NCBI GenBank assembly: GCA_947247005.1
Contig: OX365949.1
Span: forward strand, 196,001-260,000
Direction of reading: 5' to 3'
DNA from: Spisula solida
Lineage: Eukaryota > Mollusca > Bivalvia > Venerida > Mactridae
Length of the DNA stretch: 64,000 nucleotides
The position numbers and the translations under genes were made by a program. The stretch's first letter is position 1. Every line of letters starts with the position of its first letter. Shown piece after piece: positions 46,466 through 58,020 of the stretch. Under the pieces are notes generated by a model. It saw only the letters and a list, made by a program, of their open reading frames with translations, did no database searches and was not told the origin of the DNA.

Positions 46466-47262
46466 AGCTCACCTGTCACAAAGTGACAGAGTGAGCTTTT
46501 GTGATCACTCTTCGTCCGTCTGTCCGTCCGTCCACATTACTTGTGTAGACACTAGAGGTCACAGTTTTAGCTTAATCATTATGAAACTTGGTCACAATGA
46601 CAATGATCATCTCAACAAAAACTAGGTCACAAGGTCTAATAATAGAAAAACATTGTGTAGTCACTAGAGGGCACAATTTTAACTTAATCTTTATGAAACT
46701 TGGTCACAATGATCATCTCAACAAAATCTAGGTCAAGTTCGATAATGGGTCATCCGGGGTCAAAAACTAGGTCACAAGGTCAAATCATAGAAAAACCTTG
46801 TGTAGTCACTAGGTCACAATTTTGACCTAATCTTTATGAAACTTGACTAGAGGACACAATTTTGGCTTAATCTTTATGAAACTTGGTCACAATGATCATC
46901 TCAACCAAATCTAGGTCAAGTTCGATATTGGATCATCCGGGTCAAAAACTAGGTCACAACGTCAAATCATAGAAAAACCTTGTGTAGTCACTAGAGGTCA
47001 CAATTTTGGCCTAATCTTTATGAAACTTGGTAACAATGATCATCTCAACAAAATCTAGGTCAAGTTTGATATTGGGTCATCTGGGGTCAAAAACTAGGTC
47101 ACAAGGTCAAATCACTTCAATATGTCATTGGGTCTAAATGTGATATTAATTATAAAGCATAAGACAATATGAAAACCTTGTTCATGCAATAGAGGCTACC
47201 ATTAGGGGTGCTTGAACTACTAGGACAGGTGAGCGACCTATGGCCCTTTGGGCCCTCTTGTA
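46466..47262 (+). mobile_element. AGCTCACC tandem-core element (type A), short copy
   Basis: Complete ends with about five 145-bp core units. Copy A has the uninterrupted target GCTAATATATTTTTATACTT, so the borders here are defined by an empty site; TATATTTT-like sequence appears on both sides (8-9 bp, inexact). Confidence 0.85.
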
Positions 47263-47269
47263 TATATTT

Positions 47270-48572
47270 TAATACTTTTTTATACGCCAGTTGAAAACGG
47301 GACGTATTATGTGAACACCGTTGGCGGGCGGGCGTGCGGGCGGCGGCGTCCAGTAATTTGTCTGTACTCTAGCGCAAACAGTTTTCATCCGATCATCTTC
47401 AAACTTGCTGACAATGCTTATAGGCATAATATCTAGGCCAAGTTCGATTATAGGCCAAATCGACCTAGGCCTTATTGGGTTATGGTCCTTTTATTACCAA
47501 ATAAGTATGAAATTGGCCTTGTCTGTACTATTACTCTAACAGTTTTCATCTGATCATCTTCAAACTTGCTGACAATGCTTATGGGCATAATGTCTAGGCC
47601 AAGTTTGATTATAGGCCAAATCGGCCTAGGCCTTATTGGGTTATGGTCCTTTAATTACCAAATAAGTATGAAATTGGCTTGTCTGTACTCTAGCGCAAAC
47701 AGTTTTCATCCAATCATCTTCAAACTTGCTGACAATGCTTATGGGCATAATATCTAGGCCATGTTCGATTATAGGCCAAATCGGCTTAGGCCTTATTGGG
47801 TTATGGTCCTTTTATTACTAAATAAGTATGAAATTGGCCTTGTCTGTACTCTAACGCTAACAGTTTTCATCCGATCATCTGCAAACGTGCTGACAATGCT
47901 TATTGGCATAAAATCTAGGCCAAGTTCGATTATAGGCCAAATCGACCTAGGCCTTATTGGGTTATGGTCCTTTAATTACCAAATAAGTATGAAATTGGCC
48001 TTGTCTGTACTCTTACCCTAACAGTTTTCATCCGATCATCTTCAAACTTGCTGACAATGATTATGGGCATAATATCTAGGCCAAGTTCGATAATAGGCCA
48101 AATCAACCTAGGCCTTATTGGGTTATGGTCCTTTAATTACCAAATAAGAAATTAATTACCAAATAAGTATGAAATTGGTTGTCTGTGCTCTAACGCAAAC
48201 AGTTTTCATTCAATCGTCTTCAAACTTTGTGACAATGCTTATGGGCATAATATCTAGGCCAAGTTTGATTATAGGCCAAATCGGCCTAGGTCTTATTTGG
48301 GTATGATCCTATAATTACCAAAATAAATGTGAAATTGACCTTGTCTGTTCTCTAGTGCAAAGAGATTTCATCTGAGTATCTTCAAACTTGGTGACAATGT
48401 TCATGGATATAATATCTAAGACAAGTTCAATTGTAGGCCAAATCAGCCCAGGCCTTCTTGAGTTATGGTCCTTTAATTAAAAAAAATGTTGCATTGTTTT
48501 TTTCATTCACCATGCCCTGAGACTCACCATGCCCCAAGACGGGCGTATTTTGTGACATTTTGGCACTCTTGT
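47270..48572 (+). mobile_element. TATACGCC-ended tandem-core element, long copy
   Basis: Begins TATACGCCAGTTGAAAACGG and a GGCGGGCGGGCG run, then seven ~180-bp units (AACAGTTTTCATCCGATCAT, CATAATATCTAGGCCAAGTT, CCTTATTGGGTTATGGTCCT). Ends AGACGGGCGTATTTTGTGAC then CACTCTTGTT. The site is empty in copy A (ACTTTTTTCAAACATATTT). Predicted short frames are repeat artefacts. Confidence 0.85.
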
Positions 48573-48783
48573 TCTTACATATTTTGAGAACTACTTACCA
48601 GTAGGCCTACTCATAATATCATAATATAGTATTTCCAAGACGCCAAGTAACACAATTACACTCGATATGTCGCTGTGTTTTCATTTGTCAAGTTCAGTTG
48701 GGAGAAATATGAAAAGTTCGGTTCGGAGAATATTAAAATGCGTAACCATGTACAGAAATCATAAACATCTTCGGCCACTTTTT

Positions 48784-49634
48784 AGCTCACCTGCCACAAA
48801 GGGTAAGGTGAGCTTCTGTGATTGTTTTTTGTCCGTCGTCCGTCTGTACGTTGAACTTTTCACTGTTGACACTTTCAAAAACTAGGTCAGTAGGTCAAAT
48901 AATAGGAAAACCTTGTTAACACTCTGGAGGTCACATTTTCGCTTTGATCTTCATCAACCTTGGTCAGTAGTTGTACCTCAATGAAATCTAGGTCAGATCG
49001 AAGTTGGGTCATGTGGGGTCAAAAACTAGGTCAATAGGTCAAATAATAGAATAACCTTGTTAACACTCTGCCGGCCACATTTTTGCTTTAATCTTTATGA
49101 AGTTTGGTCAAAATGTATATCCTGGTGACCCTAAGGTAAGTTCGAAGTTGGGTCATGTGGGGTCAAAAACTTGGTCAAAAGGTCAAATAATAGGAAAACC
49201 TTGTTAACACTCTGGCGGCCACATTTTTGCTTCAATCTTCATGAAGTTTGGTCAAAATGTGTATCTTGATGACCTCAAGGTCAAGTCTGAAGTTGGTTTA
49301 TGTGGGGTCAAAAACAAGGTCAATAGGTCAAATAATAGAAAAACCTTATTAACACTCTTGAGGCAATATTTTTGCTTTAATCTTCATCATCTTTGGTCAA
49401 AATGTTTATCTTGATGACCTTAAGGTCACGTTTGAAGTTGGGTCATGTGGCTAAAAAACTAGGTCAATATGTCAAATAATAGCAAAACCTTTTTAACACT
49501 CTGGAGGCCTCAGTTTTGCTTTAACCTTCAAGTTTAGTCTAAATGTTCATCTTGATGACCTTAAGGTCAAGTTGAAAGTTTGGCCATGTTTAGCAGGTGA
49601 GCGCCCCAGGATCTATGATCCTCTTGGTTTATAT
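48784..49634 (+). mobile_element. AGCTCACC tandem-core element (type B)
   Basis: 5' end AGCTCACCTGCCACAAAGGG with TAAGGTGAGCTT; core units differ from type A (GTTAACACTCTGGAGGTCAC, TGATGACCTTAAGGTCAAGT); 3' end GCAGGTGAGCGCCCCAGGAT and CTATGATCCTCTTGG, a different hairpin. It occupies the same site in copy B that type A occupies in copy A. Confidence 0.8.
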
Positions 49635-51202
49635 CTTCTGGTTAACAAAACTGACGACCCTCGAAATGGGGAAAATATTGAGGTCAATTGAACTAGGTGA
49701 ACTCAATTTTCGAAAAACTAGACTCTATTTTCTGTAAATAGACGGATGACGTAAACAGCGACCAAGTTGTACATGTACATGCGTGCGCAAGTATCCGTAT
49801 TTTGTGCGTAGATTTTAATTAATTTATAATTTAGAGTGACCAAATACTATTTTCCAGGATGCTACATGTATATTATTTGTACATCGCATTATTGTGACAA
49901 CTAGTCAAATAGGCGAGACTACGGAATTATGAAATATGCGGTCGAACCGACTTTGAATTGAGACAAGAAGAGTTGAATTACCTTCAAATATTAGATCTAA
50001 TCCATTATTATTACATATGTGTTTTATCAATGCAATATTAATAATCATGAATTATTACACTAACACTAATTAACAGATTATAAATGAGCGATGATTTCAA
50101 TGGGTTGCTATAAATTGTGCCAAAGTGTGAAAATATTCGTAGATCGGTCAAAATTCGAGTGTGCATCGGCTACGATATCTTTGATGTCAGTTCACAACAG
50201 TTTCTTTTGATTGCCCGACAAAGGTCGGCAACGTCTGAGTTTTAGTCATCTACCGATTGTCGGCGACTTCTGAAGTTATAATGTCGGTACTGCTGTCTTT
50301 GATCGGAATAGTAAGGGCATGGTGATTTATAGTTGCGTTTTATTGTCAACAGCTACATCTTGCTATTTGTTGACCATGTATACATACGTTCAATTAATGT
50401 TTTCATAATTTATTTCATAACCTGCACACGTTTTATTAATACTTCGCCCTTTTTCGCGGGTACATTACTGTTACGCACGTTGACTGCCGTATACGTTGCT
50501 ATGGGCGAACGTATACGTAACGCCGTTGCTATGGATCGTACACATGAGTACCTGCTTCTGTCACAAATTTAAGTAGAATATAGAGGTTGGGACTGAAGGA
50601 TAAATTATTCGTAACGAAATTCTGTGATGGGGTTTAACACCAAAGCATTTTTCCAAAAAAATCTTGTTAACCACGAGATAAAAAGTTGTGGCCTTACAAT
50701 AATTCTAAACTCCCCAATGCCAGTGACACATACACATTAGGTCACACCTGTGAACTTTATGCATATCAAGGGCTATACAGGGGTGTCAATTACTATCAAT
50801 TATACGCTTGTTATAAACACGTGCACATTGTAGGTAAGAATTAATTGTTTGTGAATTCCCGATAAATGATTAAGTTGCAATTATTATTTGTAGCATCTGT
50901 GTGAGGATTAGTTCATTTTGTAAAAACAATTGGTAGATCTTAGATCTAATGTCTCGCCCCTATGCAGCCCATGTCAAACTATTTAATTTTCTTACGTCTG
51001 TGGAGTGATCGGTCAGAGAGTGCAGTTTTTTTGTTGTTGTACTATTGCATAATGGATTATCACTGACCATGCGGATCACAGTGCCGGTCAACAATTTGAT
51101 TGTATGCAATAAACTATCCGTATTACTTGGAGAACAAAGTTTTCTATTTATTTGGAAAATAAATCGGGGAAAAATGCAAAACTTCATAATTTAATGACGA
51201 TC

Positions 51203-51690
51203 TATTGCCACCGTGTTGTCACTGTGTATCCACCGTGTTGTCACTGTGTATCCACCGAGTTGTCACTGTGTATATATATCCACCGTGTTGTCACTGTGTA
51301 TATATATCCACCGTGTTGTCACTGTGTATCAACCGTGTTGTCACTGTGTATATATATCCACCGTGTTGTCACTATGTATATATATCCACCGTGTTGTCAC
51401 TGTGTATCCACTGTGTTGTCACTGTGTATCCACCGTGTTGTCACTGTGTATCCACCGTGTTGTCACTGTGTATATATATCCACCATGTTGTCACTGTGTA
51501 TCCAACGTGTTGTCACTGTGTATATATATCCACCGTGTTGTCACTGTGTATCCAACGTGTTGTCACTGTGTATCCACCGTGTTGTCACTGTGTATCCAAC
51601 GTGTTGTCACTGTGCATATATATCCACCGTGTTGTCACTGTGTATCCAACGTGTTGTCACTGTGTATCCACCGTGTTGTCATGGTGGCAA
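51203..51690. repeat. 22/28-bp TCCACCGTGTTGTCACTGTGTA minisatellite
   Basis: About 20 units of TCCACCGTGTTGTCACTGTG plus TA, some with an added TATATA. All three plus-strand frames stay open, giving 167-227 codon frames rich in CHCVSTVLSLCI words that are artefacts. It lies at the right subterminal region of copy B. Confidence 0.95.
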
Positions 51691-51829
51691 TGGTCACGGT
51701 GGGTTGTCCACCCTAATTTTAAGTCTAGGTGATTTGGGTGGATTCACGGTGGCGTATTTTGCGTTGCCACCAAGAGTCGTCGCCACCGTGACGGGTGAAC
51801 TTTGGAAAACCCACCTTGCTTGTACTGTA

Positions 51830-52290
51830 CCTTGACCAGTGTTCTTAGAGCTGAACCCTATTGAGTAATTTTCCTCAGTTTAAAAATGAGTATGTAGAGT
51901 ATCATTTGTAGGACTAGATTCTTCCATAATGCAGGTCTTTTTAGATTATTTACTTAAACAACATACATTGTAATGTAAAAATTAATTTTATTTAACTATG
52001 TGATTAAACTTAATAGAATACATTTAAACTAAATTAAGTCACTTCTCCTTAAAATTTGGATCTGTGCCGATCCCTGAATTACTCTTTAAATTATGGAAAA
52101 CCAAGTTGATTTCTGTTCTAGATCTTTTTATTCGGTATAACTAAAATACGAAAGGAGGATTTTTGGCGAAACGAGGATTGATATTTGGTAATAATAAGTG
52201 TAAAATGCAATTTACAGAGATTTAAGTATATTTGGCACTAAAACCATGAAATAAGTCTAAATGAACCTTCTATTTATGGCATTTATGGGA
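51830..52290. other. Spacer, no feature seen
   Basis: AT-rich sequence right of copy B. No gene or RNA recognised. If the CDCA7-like gene begins upstream of 54700, this could be intron. Confidence 0.35.
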
Positions 52291-52299
52291 AAACGCATT

Positions 52300-53590
52300 T
52301 TAAATTAACATACCAACTTAGTTGTATTCTAGCCTCGTTTCGCCAACCATTGACTATGAAATAATGGCGAAAGGAGCCTTATAATACCATCTTAGTTGTA
52401 TAAATACCTCGTTTCGCCGACCATTGACTATGAAATATTGGAGAAACAGGGCTCAAATTTAACCTTTTTGACCACTTGCAAATTTTAGCAAGTAGCTTTT
52501 TTTCTTACTAGCTAAATCAGAAAATCTACCTGCAAATTTAGACATTCATGTCCATGCTTGTTCTCCTGTACTATTGTTTGGTTTTCAATGAAACTTGGTA
52601 CCTAGACTACTGGGGCATATTGTCAGGAATTTAAGATTGGATGCCCTGAAAACTAATTTAAAGTTTGTTGACATCTTATGCGTCTGAGACCGCAAACATT
52701 ATTTGTACTTGTGTGACAGAGTGATGAATATGATACAATTTTTGATGAATTTTAATAAATAACTTTTGATTATGAAATTGGTAATTAAGTAAATACTATG
52801 ATGATTATATCTTGCTGAGTCTGTAAGTAATTATACAATATGGTAAAACAGTGATAGTTTTGATATAGTCTGATAAGCAATTAATATAATGTTTGATCTA
52901 TAAAGATGTGATAAATTGTTCTATGGTGCGATGTCTGTTAAAATATGGTGTAATGTCTGTGCAGTATCTGTTAAGTATGTGTTAGTATCCTTTGATGTAT
53001 TTTGGTCATTATAGTAGGCAAAATTAGATAACTAATAATTAATTAATAATAGACAGGATGAATGATTGACAATGATTGGTTGTGAGAGTGAGGCTGTGAG
53101 ATTGGATAACTTTGATTCGATATGTATGAGGCTGGAATGATTGTAGGTGTGGTTAGAATTTGGTGGGAAATTAGAATGTATGGAATTGGTAAGGATGGAA
53201 GGAGTTCAAGTTAGAACGTGGGAGTTGAGAGTTCAGGTTAGAGAGTTGAAGTTGAAGGTTAAGGTTTGAAGGTTAGAGTTATAGGTTGGAATATTAAAGT
53301 GGAAGATAAATAAATAAATGGAAAGTTCAATCAGAAACAGAGTTGAGTTATGTGTTTTGAATGTAGAATAGTAATATGTAATTCATAACAACAAACGGGA
53401 CAATAAACCCCCGGCGACACTTGCAAAAAATAGCAAGTGATCATTTTATCCACTTGAATTTTTGGTTGCTAAATTTGAGCCCTGGAAAAAGGAGCTTTAT
53501 CATACAATCTTAGTTGTATAAATACCTTGTTTCGCCGACCATTGACTATGAAATAACGGCGAAAGGAGCTTTATCATACCATCTTATTGG
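52300..53590. repeat. ~80-bp tandem repeat split by a MITE
   Basis: Units with CATCTTAGTTGTATAAATAC, CTCGTTTCGCCGACCATTGA and CTATGAAATAATGGCGAAAG occur at about 52316, 52388 and 53505. TTTCGCC and GGCGAAA within each unit are inverted. The array is interrupted by the element at 52447-53484. Confidence 0.75.
52447..53484. mobile_element. CAGGGCTCAAATTT-ended MITE
   Basis: Left CAGGGCTCAAATTTAACC, right GCTAAATTTGAGCCCTG: a 14-bp perfect inverted repeat. CACTTGCAAATTTTAGCAAG and CACTTGCAAAAAATAGCAAG hairpin-like words lie near the two ends. The CAGGG ends look hAT-like; no exact 8-bp duplication is seen. The interior near 53040-53330 is a purine-rich GGTTAGAGTT-type stretch with no gene. Confidence 0.7.
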
Positions 53591-53593
53591 CTA

Positions 53594-54308
53594 ATCCTGG
53601 GTCAAAAACTAGGTCACAAGGGCCAATCATAGAAAAACCCTGTGTAGTCACTAGAGGTCACAATTTTTACCTTATCTTTATGATAGATTCAGTGACAGAG
53701 TTGAATACAAAAAATCTATATTAGTGTTTAAATCATTACATAACCAATCACCTGAATACATGGGAAAAAAATTTCAATACACTCATGACAAACATAATGT
53801 CAACTTAAGATCATCAGTGCAAAATATACTTCATGTTCCAAAACCAAGAATTGAATTCTCAAGAAAATCATTTTCTTACTCGGTGCAAAACTGTGGAATA
53901 ATCTACCAAAATCAGTGCAAACTGCTAAGACACTTTCCTTATTTAAAAGCCAAAATTGTTGTTTATGACTGTTTTCACCCGAATATCTGCTTCGGGTGTT
54001 AATATGCGTACTTGTACTTGTGTAATTTAAATTATGTATTGTTGTAAATATTCTCATTGCATAAACTTGTACATATATTTCTATTGTTATTGTGGACCAA
54101 AATGAAAATTGGTTTGCCAATTATGTTATCCACAGAAAAGAAAGACGTTATTATAATTATTATGAAACTTGGTCACAATGATCACCTCAACAAAATTTAG
54201 GTCAAGTGCAACATTGCGTCAAGAACTAGGTCACTAGGTCAAATAACAGGGTTTGCATACACTACTACGACAATTGAGTGACCTAGGGCCCTTTGGGCCC
54301 TCTTGTTT
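53594..54308 (+). mobile_element. AGCTCACC-family fragment, 3' part, with LINE insert
   Basis: Core words GGGTCAAAAACTAGGTCACA and GTGTAGTCACTAGAGGTCAC begin at 53594. After the LINE insertion the core resumes (AACTTGGTCACAATGATCAC) and ends GTGACCTAGGGCCCTTTGGG with CCCTCTTG. The 5' hairpin end is missing. Confidence 0.8.
53684..54159 (+). pseudogene. Short LINE 3' end in a different subfamily
   Basis: Reads VFKSLHNQSPEYMGKKFQYT, then RSSVQNILHVPKPRIEFSRK and, after a one-base shift, GAKLWNNLPKSVQTAKTLSL, the usual end of a non-LTR reverse transcriptase. Ends in TTATTATAATTAT. It is flanked by TTATGA (53678-53683 and 54160-54165), a probable target duplication, and it interrupts the core of the AGCTCACC fragment. 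Clearly different from the 11.3 kb LINE. Confidence 0.75.
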
Positions 54309-54309
54309 A

Positions 54310-54699
54310 AATTTAATACAATTTGTGGCTAATTTGAACATTTGTATAAAATTAAGACACATTTTTATACTGCAAAACTATACATTTTCTTACTAGTCAC
54401 ATCTAGAACTTTCAAAAAATGTTCATATCTTTATAGATTTATTCACCGATAAAAATGGATGGTTGTTGCTAACCAAAGGCCTGTGCCTTTTGGGGCTTGA
54501 TATATGTCATGCTTTCATGAAACTTCTAAAATTCCAATTCTGAGGTGCAATCGGCAGTGGTCTTATTCTGGGGTTACTCCATATCTTCATAGGCCCTAAA
54601 TAGTAATTCTGTGGGATTTCAAATTAAGTGTGGTTTCCCATTAATGAATAATGATTATTTATTTCTAAATTAATGATATTAATATGTTTCTACTTTCAG
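54310..54699. other. Intron sequence upstream of the first CDCA7-like exon seen
   Basis: No gene seen. It ends in a pyrimidine-rich acceptor TTTCTACTTTCAG (AG at 54698-54699). The N-terminal exon or exons of the gene must lie further upstream and were not identified. Confidence 0.4.
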
Positions 54700-54759
54700 C
54701 TTAATGACATTGACTTTGTTGAGTTGAGAAGACAGAACTTGGCCGACAATGAATTAATA
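54700..54759 (+). CDS. CDCA7-like: CDCA7-like gene, exon a
   Basis: 60 bases between acceptor TTTCAG and donor ATA|GTAAGTTG; 20 codons, phase 0 at both ends: LNDIDFVELRRQNLADNELI. Joined in phase to exon b it gives a helix-like ELRRQNLADNELILQQIKAD, matching the region of vertebrate CDCA7 that reads like LEKRALNIKQNKAMLAKLM. CDCA7 is a nuclear protein that recruits the HELLS remodeller to chromatin and supports maintenance of DNA methylation. The earlier N-terminal coding part is not found in the window. Confidence 0.7.
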
Positions 54760-55767
54760 GTAAGTTGTCAGTAAAAGTAACAACAAATAATAATTGACAT
54801 ATCAGGGTTTTTTTCCCGCTGAATTGTGAAGAGGCCCAAGCCCTTTAGTTTTGTGAAAATTTAGCATGAAAATTCTCAAATTTGTGAAAAACTAAGCCTG
54901 ACAAATCACCAAATTGTGAAATAAACATTTTCATATGTCTAGTAATTTTTTGTCCACTTGTCCAAAACATGCATGTATCTATGAAATAATACTTCATATC
55001 AAGTCCAGTACAGGAATATATCATTGTTATTTACGTTTGGATTGTTTGGTGCTTTGTGGTGAAGTTGATTTTCAGGGATGTCAATTTTCCGGATTTATCC
55101 GGAATTCCGGATTTGTCTATCCTTGAAGAGCTATGCTTTCTGACCAAAATAAAAGTTATTTGATGAAAATATCTAAAAAAATGGCAAAGTTATGGTCCAT
55201 TATATCTGCTCTGAAGGATTTTCTTCAATAAAAACTTAGTTTTATATGGTTGATGGCCTCTAGTTTGTCAAAAATGGTCAGCTGCATATGATTTTCAGGA
55301 TTTTTATGTTGACATCCCTGATTTTACAAAAACACCAACTTTAATTGTGAAGTGGCCTTTAGGGGCCTATAGGATATTGTGAATGGGGCCTTATATAGGC
55401 CCCTTGTATATAGTGAAAAAAAGCCCTGCATTTTATTAATACAGTGCTAGGTTACAGTGACGGGATATCTTTATTCTTTCCAACCTGATCCCATTCAATT
55501 TTATTCTTTAAAACATTTAACAACCAGTGTTATAGTTTCATAAAAAATATTTGAACATGAATAAAAATACATCTTGACAATCAATGCCATCATGATCATA
55601 TGACAACAAATGTCTGTACAGTTAGTATTTATTTTAAATTCAACTTCCGTAAACTATAATGTCATATATTAACTTGAATACCATGGGCCAGACATGCATG
55701 TATTATGATGCAAGGATTTCAATTTCTGATCAATATGTATTGTTATTTATATCTTGTTATTTTACAG

Positions 55768-55821
55768 CTGCAACAAATCAAAGCTGATCTGAAGAAGCTT
55801 ATTCCCGTGAAGCCACCAAAG
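55768..55821 (+). CDS. CDCA7-like: CDCA7-like gene, exon b
   Basis: 54 bases between TTATTTTACAG and AAAG|GTAAGAG; 18 codons, phase 0: LQQIKADLKKLIPVKPPK. It completes the amphipathic helix begun in exon a and enters a basic linker. The donor is the first of nine copies of a 46-bp repeat that starts at this boundary (55818-56225). Using any later donor would retain the in-frame codons GTA AGA GCT ... TCG TAA, so the protein would stop nine codons after the exon. Confidence 0.75.
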
Positions 55822-56225
55822 GTAAGAGCTATTGTCTGTATGTCGTAATCTGATCCACACAACAAAGGTGAGAGCTATTGTCTGTATGTCGTAATCTGAT
55901 CCACACAACAAAGGTGAGAGCTATTGTCTGTATGTCGTAATCTGATCCACACAACAAAGGTAAGAGCTATAGTCTGTATGCCGTAATCTCATCCACACAA
56001 CAAAGGTGAGAGCTATAGTCTGTATGTCATAATCTCATCCACACAACAAAGGTGAGAGCTATAGTCTGTATGCCATAATCTCATCCACACAACAAAGGTA
56101 AGAGCTATTGTCTGTATGTCATAATCTCATCCACACAACAAAGGTAAGAGCTAAATTGTCTGTATGTCGTAATCTGATCCACACAACAAAGGTGAGAGCG
56201 ATTGTCTGTATGTCGTAATCTGGTC
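55818..56225. repeat. 46-bp minisatellite of an exon-intron boundary
   Basis: Nine copies of AAAGGTRAGAGCTATTGTCT followed by GTATGTCGTAATCTGATCCA and CACAAC. Potential donors AAAG|GTRAGAG lie with GT at 55822, 55868, 55914, 55960, 56006, 56052, 56098, 56144 and 56192. The first is the real end of exon b. All nine keep the AAAG|GTRAG consensus although other positions vary. Confidence 0.92.
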
Positions 56226-56534
56226 CACACAACAATATTACATACTATGCCCATTTGTACTTCAACATTTGTTAATACATTAGGCAGTCAGGGGTAGTGT
56301 CAGCTCTATGGTAATTCCCTGCTGGGATACTTGGTGTTTAAATGTCAAGTTTCACCATAATTGTTTTGTTATTGATATATTCTAGCTTACAGCTGTATTG
56401 AACACAGTTAAAACTCTGGGGCGATGAAGAGTTGTAATATGTAATTTAATATCAGTCTCAAAATTATAATGTATTCATCAACTTTTCTTTAAATTTTAAC
56501 CAATTCAGTCCAATGGTTGTTGACATAATTGTAG

Positions 56535-56687
56535 AAAGTTGAAACCAAGAAGAGGAAACGTGAAGCTATACCCATTGAATGTAGAAGAAATCCATCTCGA
56601 CATGCCAGATACTCTCCACCAAGAACAAGACGGGGTTCTGTCTCCTCCACTGTATCAAGTAGTTCTTCAACTGTCAGCTCTCCAGAT
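56535..56687 (+). CDS. CDCA7-like: CDCA7-like gene, exon c
   Basis: 153 bases between ATTGTAG and GAT|GTAAGTTA; 51 codons, phase 0. It starts KVETKKRKREAIPIECRRNP and continues SRHARYSPPRTRRGSVSSTV before a Ser-rich end. KKRKRE is a good nuclear localisation signal. RRNPSRHARYSPPRTRR corresponds closely to the conserved RRNPxRRAR block of CDCA7/CDCA7L, which lies before their zinc finger. The Ser/Thr tail (SVSSTVSSSSSTVSSPD) is probably a phosphorylated linker. This exon gives the strongest support for the family call. Confidence 0.8.
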
Positions 56688-56849
56688 GTAAGTTACTCAC
56701 CATATTTATTTCAGACCTGGCATACAATCTGGAATAATCCAGGAATCTAGATTTCTGTAGAAAATAAAACTTATTTGAAGCAAAAATTCAAATTATTGAC
56801 CAAGTTACGGTCATTTGAAATGTCTTATACTAAAATTTTAACTGTAAAC

Positions 56850-57625
56850 TAAGGGTGTAACAATATACCGTTGGACGGTATACCGAATTTGTTTGGTCTC
56901 GGTACGGTTCACAGTACGACGATGGAACAGTACGGCTATGATACGACCTCTACCCATTCTCTAGTTAAAATGAGGTACTATTAAGTATCATTTGCTTGAC
57001 ATTATAAATATATATCGAACGTGGGGACGTCGCTCATTGTTATTGATAAACTCCGAATGCGACATCACTGAATCAATAATGCATTTGTTATCGTCGAGCA
57101 TGAAAATCGCGGCGACACGGGCAGCCATTTCTTTAATGCGGAATGACTAAAGTCTGTTCCGAACTGAACATACCACGGACAAAAAACGTTGACTCCTTGA
57201 TAGCTCATACAACAAATACGTTATTTTTGTTTTAAAATTAATTTTAAAGGAAGCATAATAATGACTAAGTGAAACTAAAGGTGAAAGGTGATGGCTAAAA
57301 TGGGGCTATTGTTGGCATTCATGAGAAGTCCTTTTTACCTTCATTTTCATTTAAGACCTTAATTAGGAAAATGTACTGACTGATACATGTAACATGGGGA
57401 ACTGATTTTGTTTAGGAAAAACACATTTTCCTTGGAGAAGAGGTCTTATAAAGCCTCTGCTAGATTATAAGGGGAAAATCCTGTGATGTTATAAAGTTTA
57501 AACAGAAAAGATGCTCATTATCCTGTCTTCATGTTAAACAATTTGTATCGCGATACGTATTGTATCATATACTCCGTACCCTGATACGAATCGTATCGCA
57601 AGGTGAGCGTATCGTTACACCCCTA
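56850..57625. mobile_element. hAT-like MITE in a CDCA7-like intron
   Basis: Ends TAAGGGTGTAACAATA and TATCGTTACACCCCTA; flanked by CTGTAAAC and CGGTAAAC (7 of 8 alike), consistent with the 8-bp target duplication of hAT elements. Rich in GTATCG/CGATAC and GGTACGG words. No frame. It sits between exons c and d. Confidence 0.8.
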
Positions 57626-58020
57626 CGGTAAACAATTTTACAAACCAATGGCAGGTACTGAAACCTTGGCCTGGAATTCAAACTTTGAACTGGAACTCAA
57701 ACCATGACTAATGTCTCTAACCCTGGTTTGTCAGATGTCACTCAAACAAAGAACAAGCACTTAAACATTGGGTCGGTAATTGTTGATTCGAGCAAGTAAC
57801 TTCTGCAGTAATTACTCATAGATTATATAATAGGAAAACTAATCAGTTTTGCCAATTCAAGCAAGTAGTTCGAAAATCCTAAATTCACAGACTGACTTAA
57901 AACTTTATATCCTTTATATATCTATATTTCATGATATAGTTTCAAAAAAGATATCACAACAAATAATATGACCATGGTGAATCTCTTCTTGAGTGTTTTA
58001 TTATCCATTTTTGTTTGCAG

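Larger units (their letters stand above)
46237..51827. mobile_element. CAGT-ended composite element, copy B
   Basis: Left TA|CAGTACACGCTAGGTGGG and TTTTCC; right GGAAAACCCACCTTGCTTGT then ACTG|TA. The inverted ends are ~25 bp with few mismatches. Direct orientation to copy A and only 205 bp from it. Compared with A it has two extra insertions (46466-47262 and 47270-48572), a different element at the shared site (48784-49634) and an expanded minisatellite. No transposase frame, so non-autonomous. Confidence 0.75.

Noticed and set aside
47248..48021. Plus-strand frames with repeated SANSFHPIIFKLADNAYRHN
   Set aside because: Translation of the ~180-bp core units of a non-coding transposon.
51152..51835. 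Three overlapping plus-strand frames of 167-227 codons rich in CHCVSTVLSLCI
   Set aside because: All three frames of a minisatellite are open at once; not a gene.
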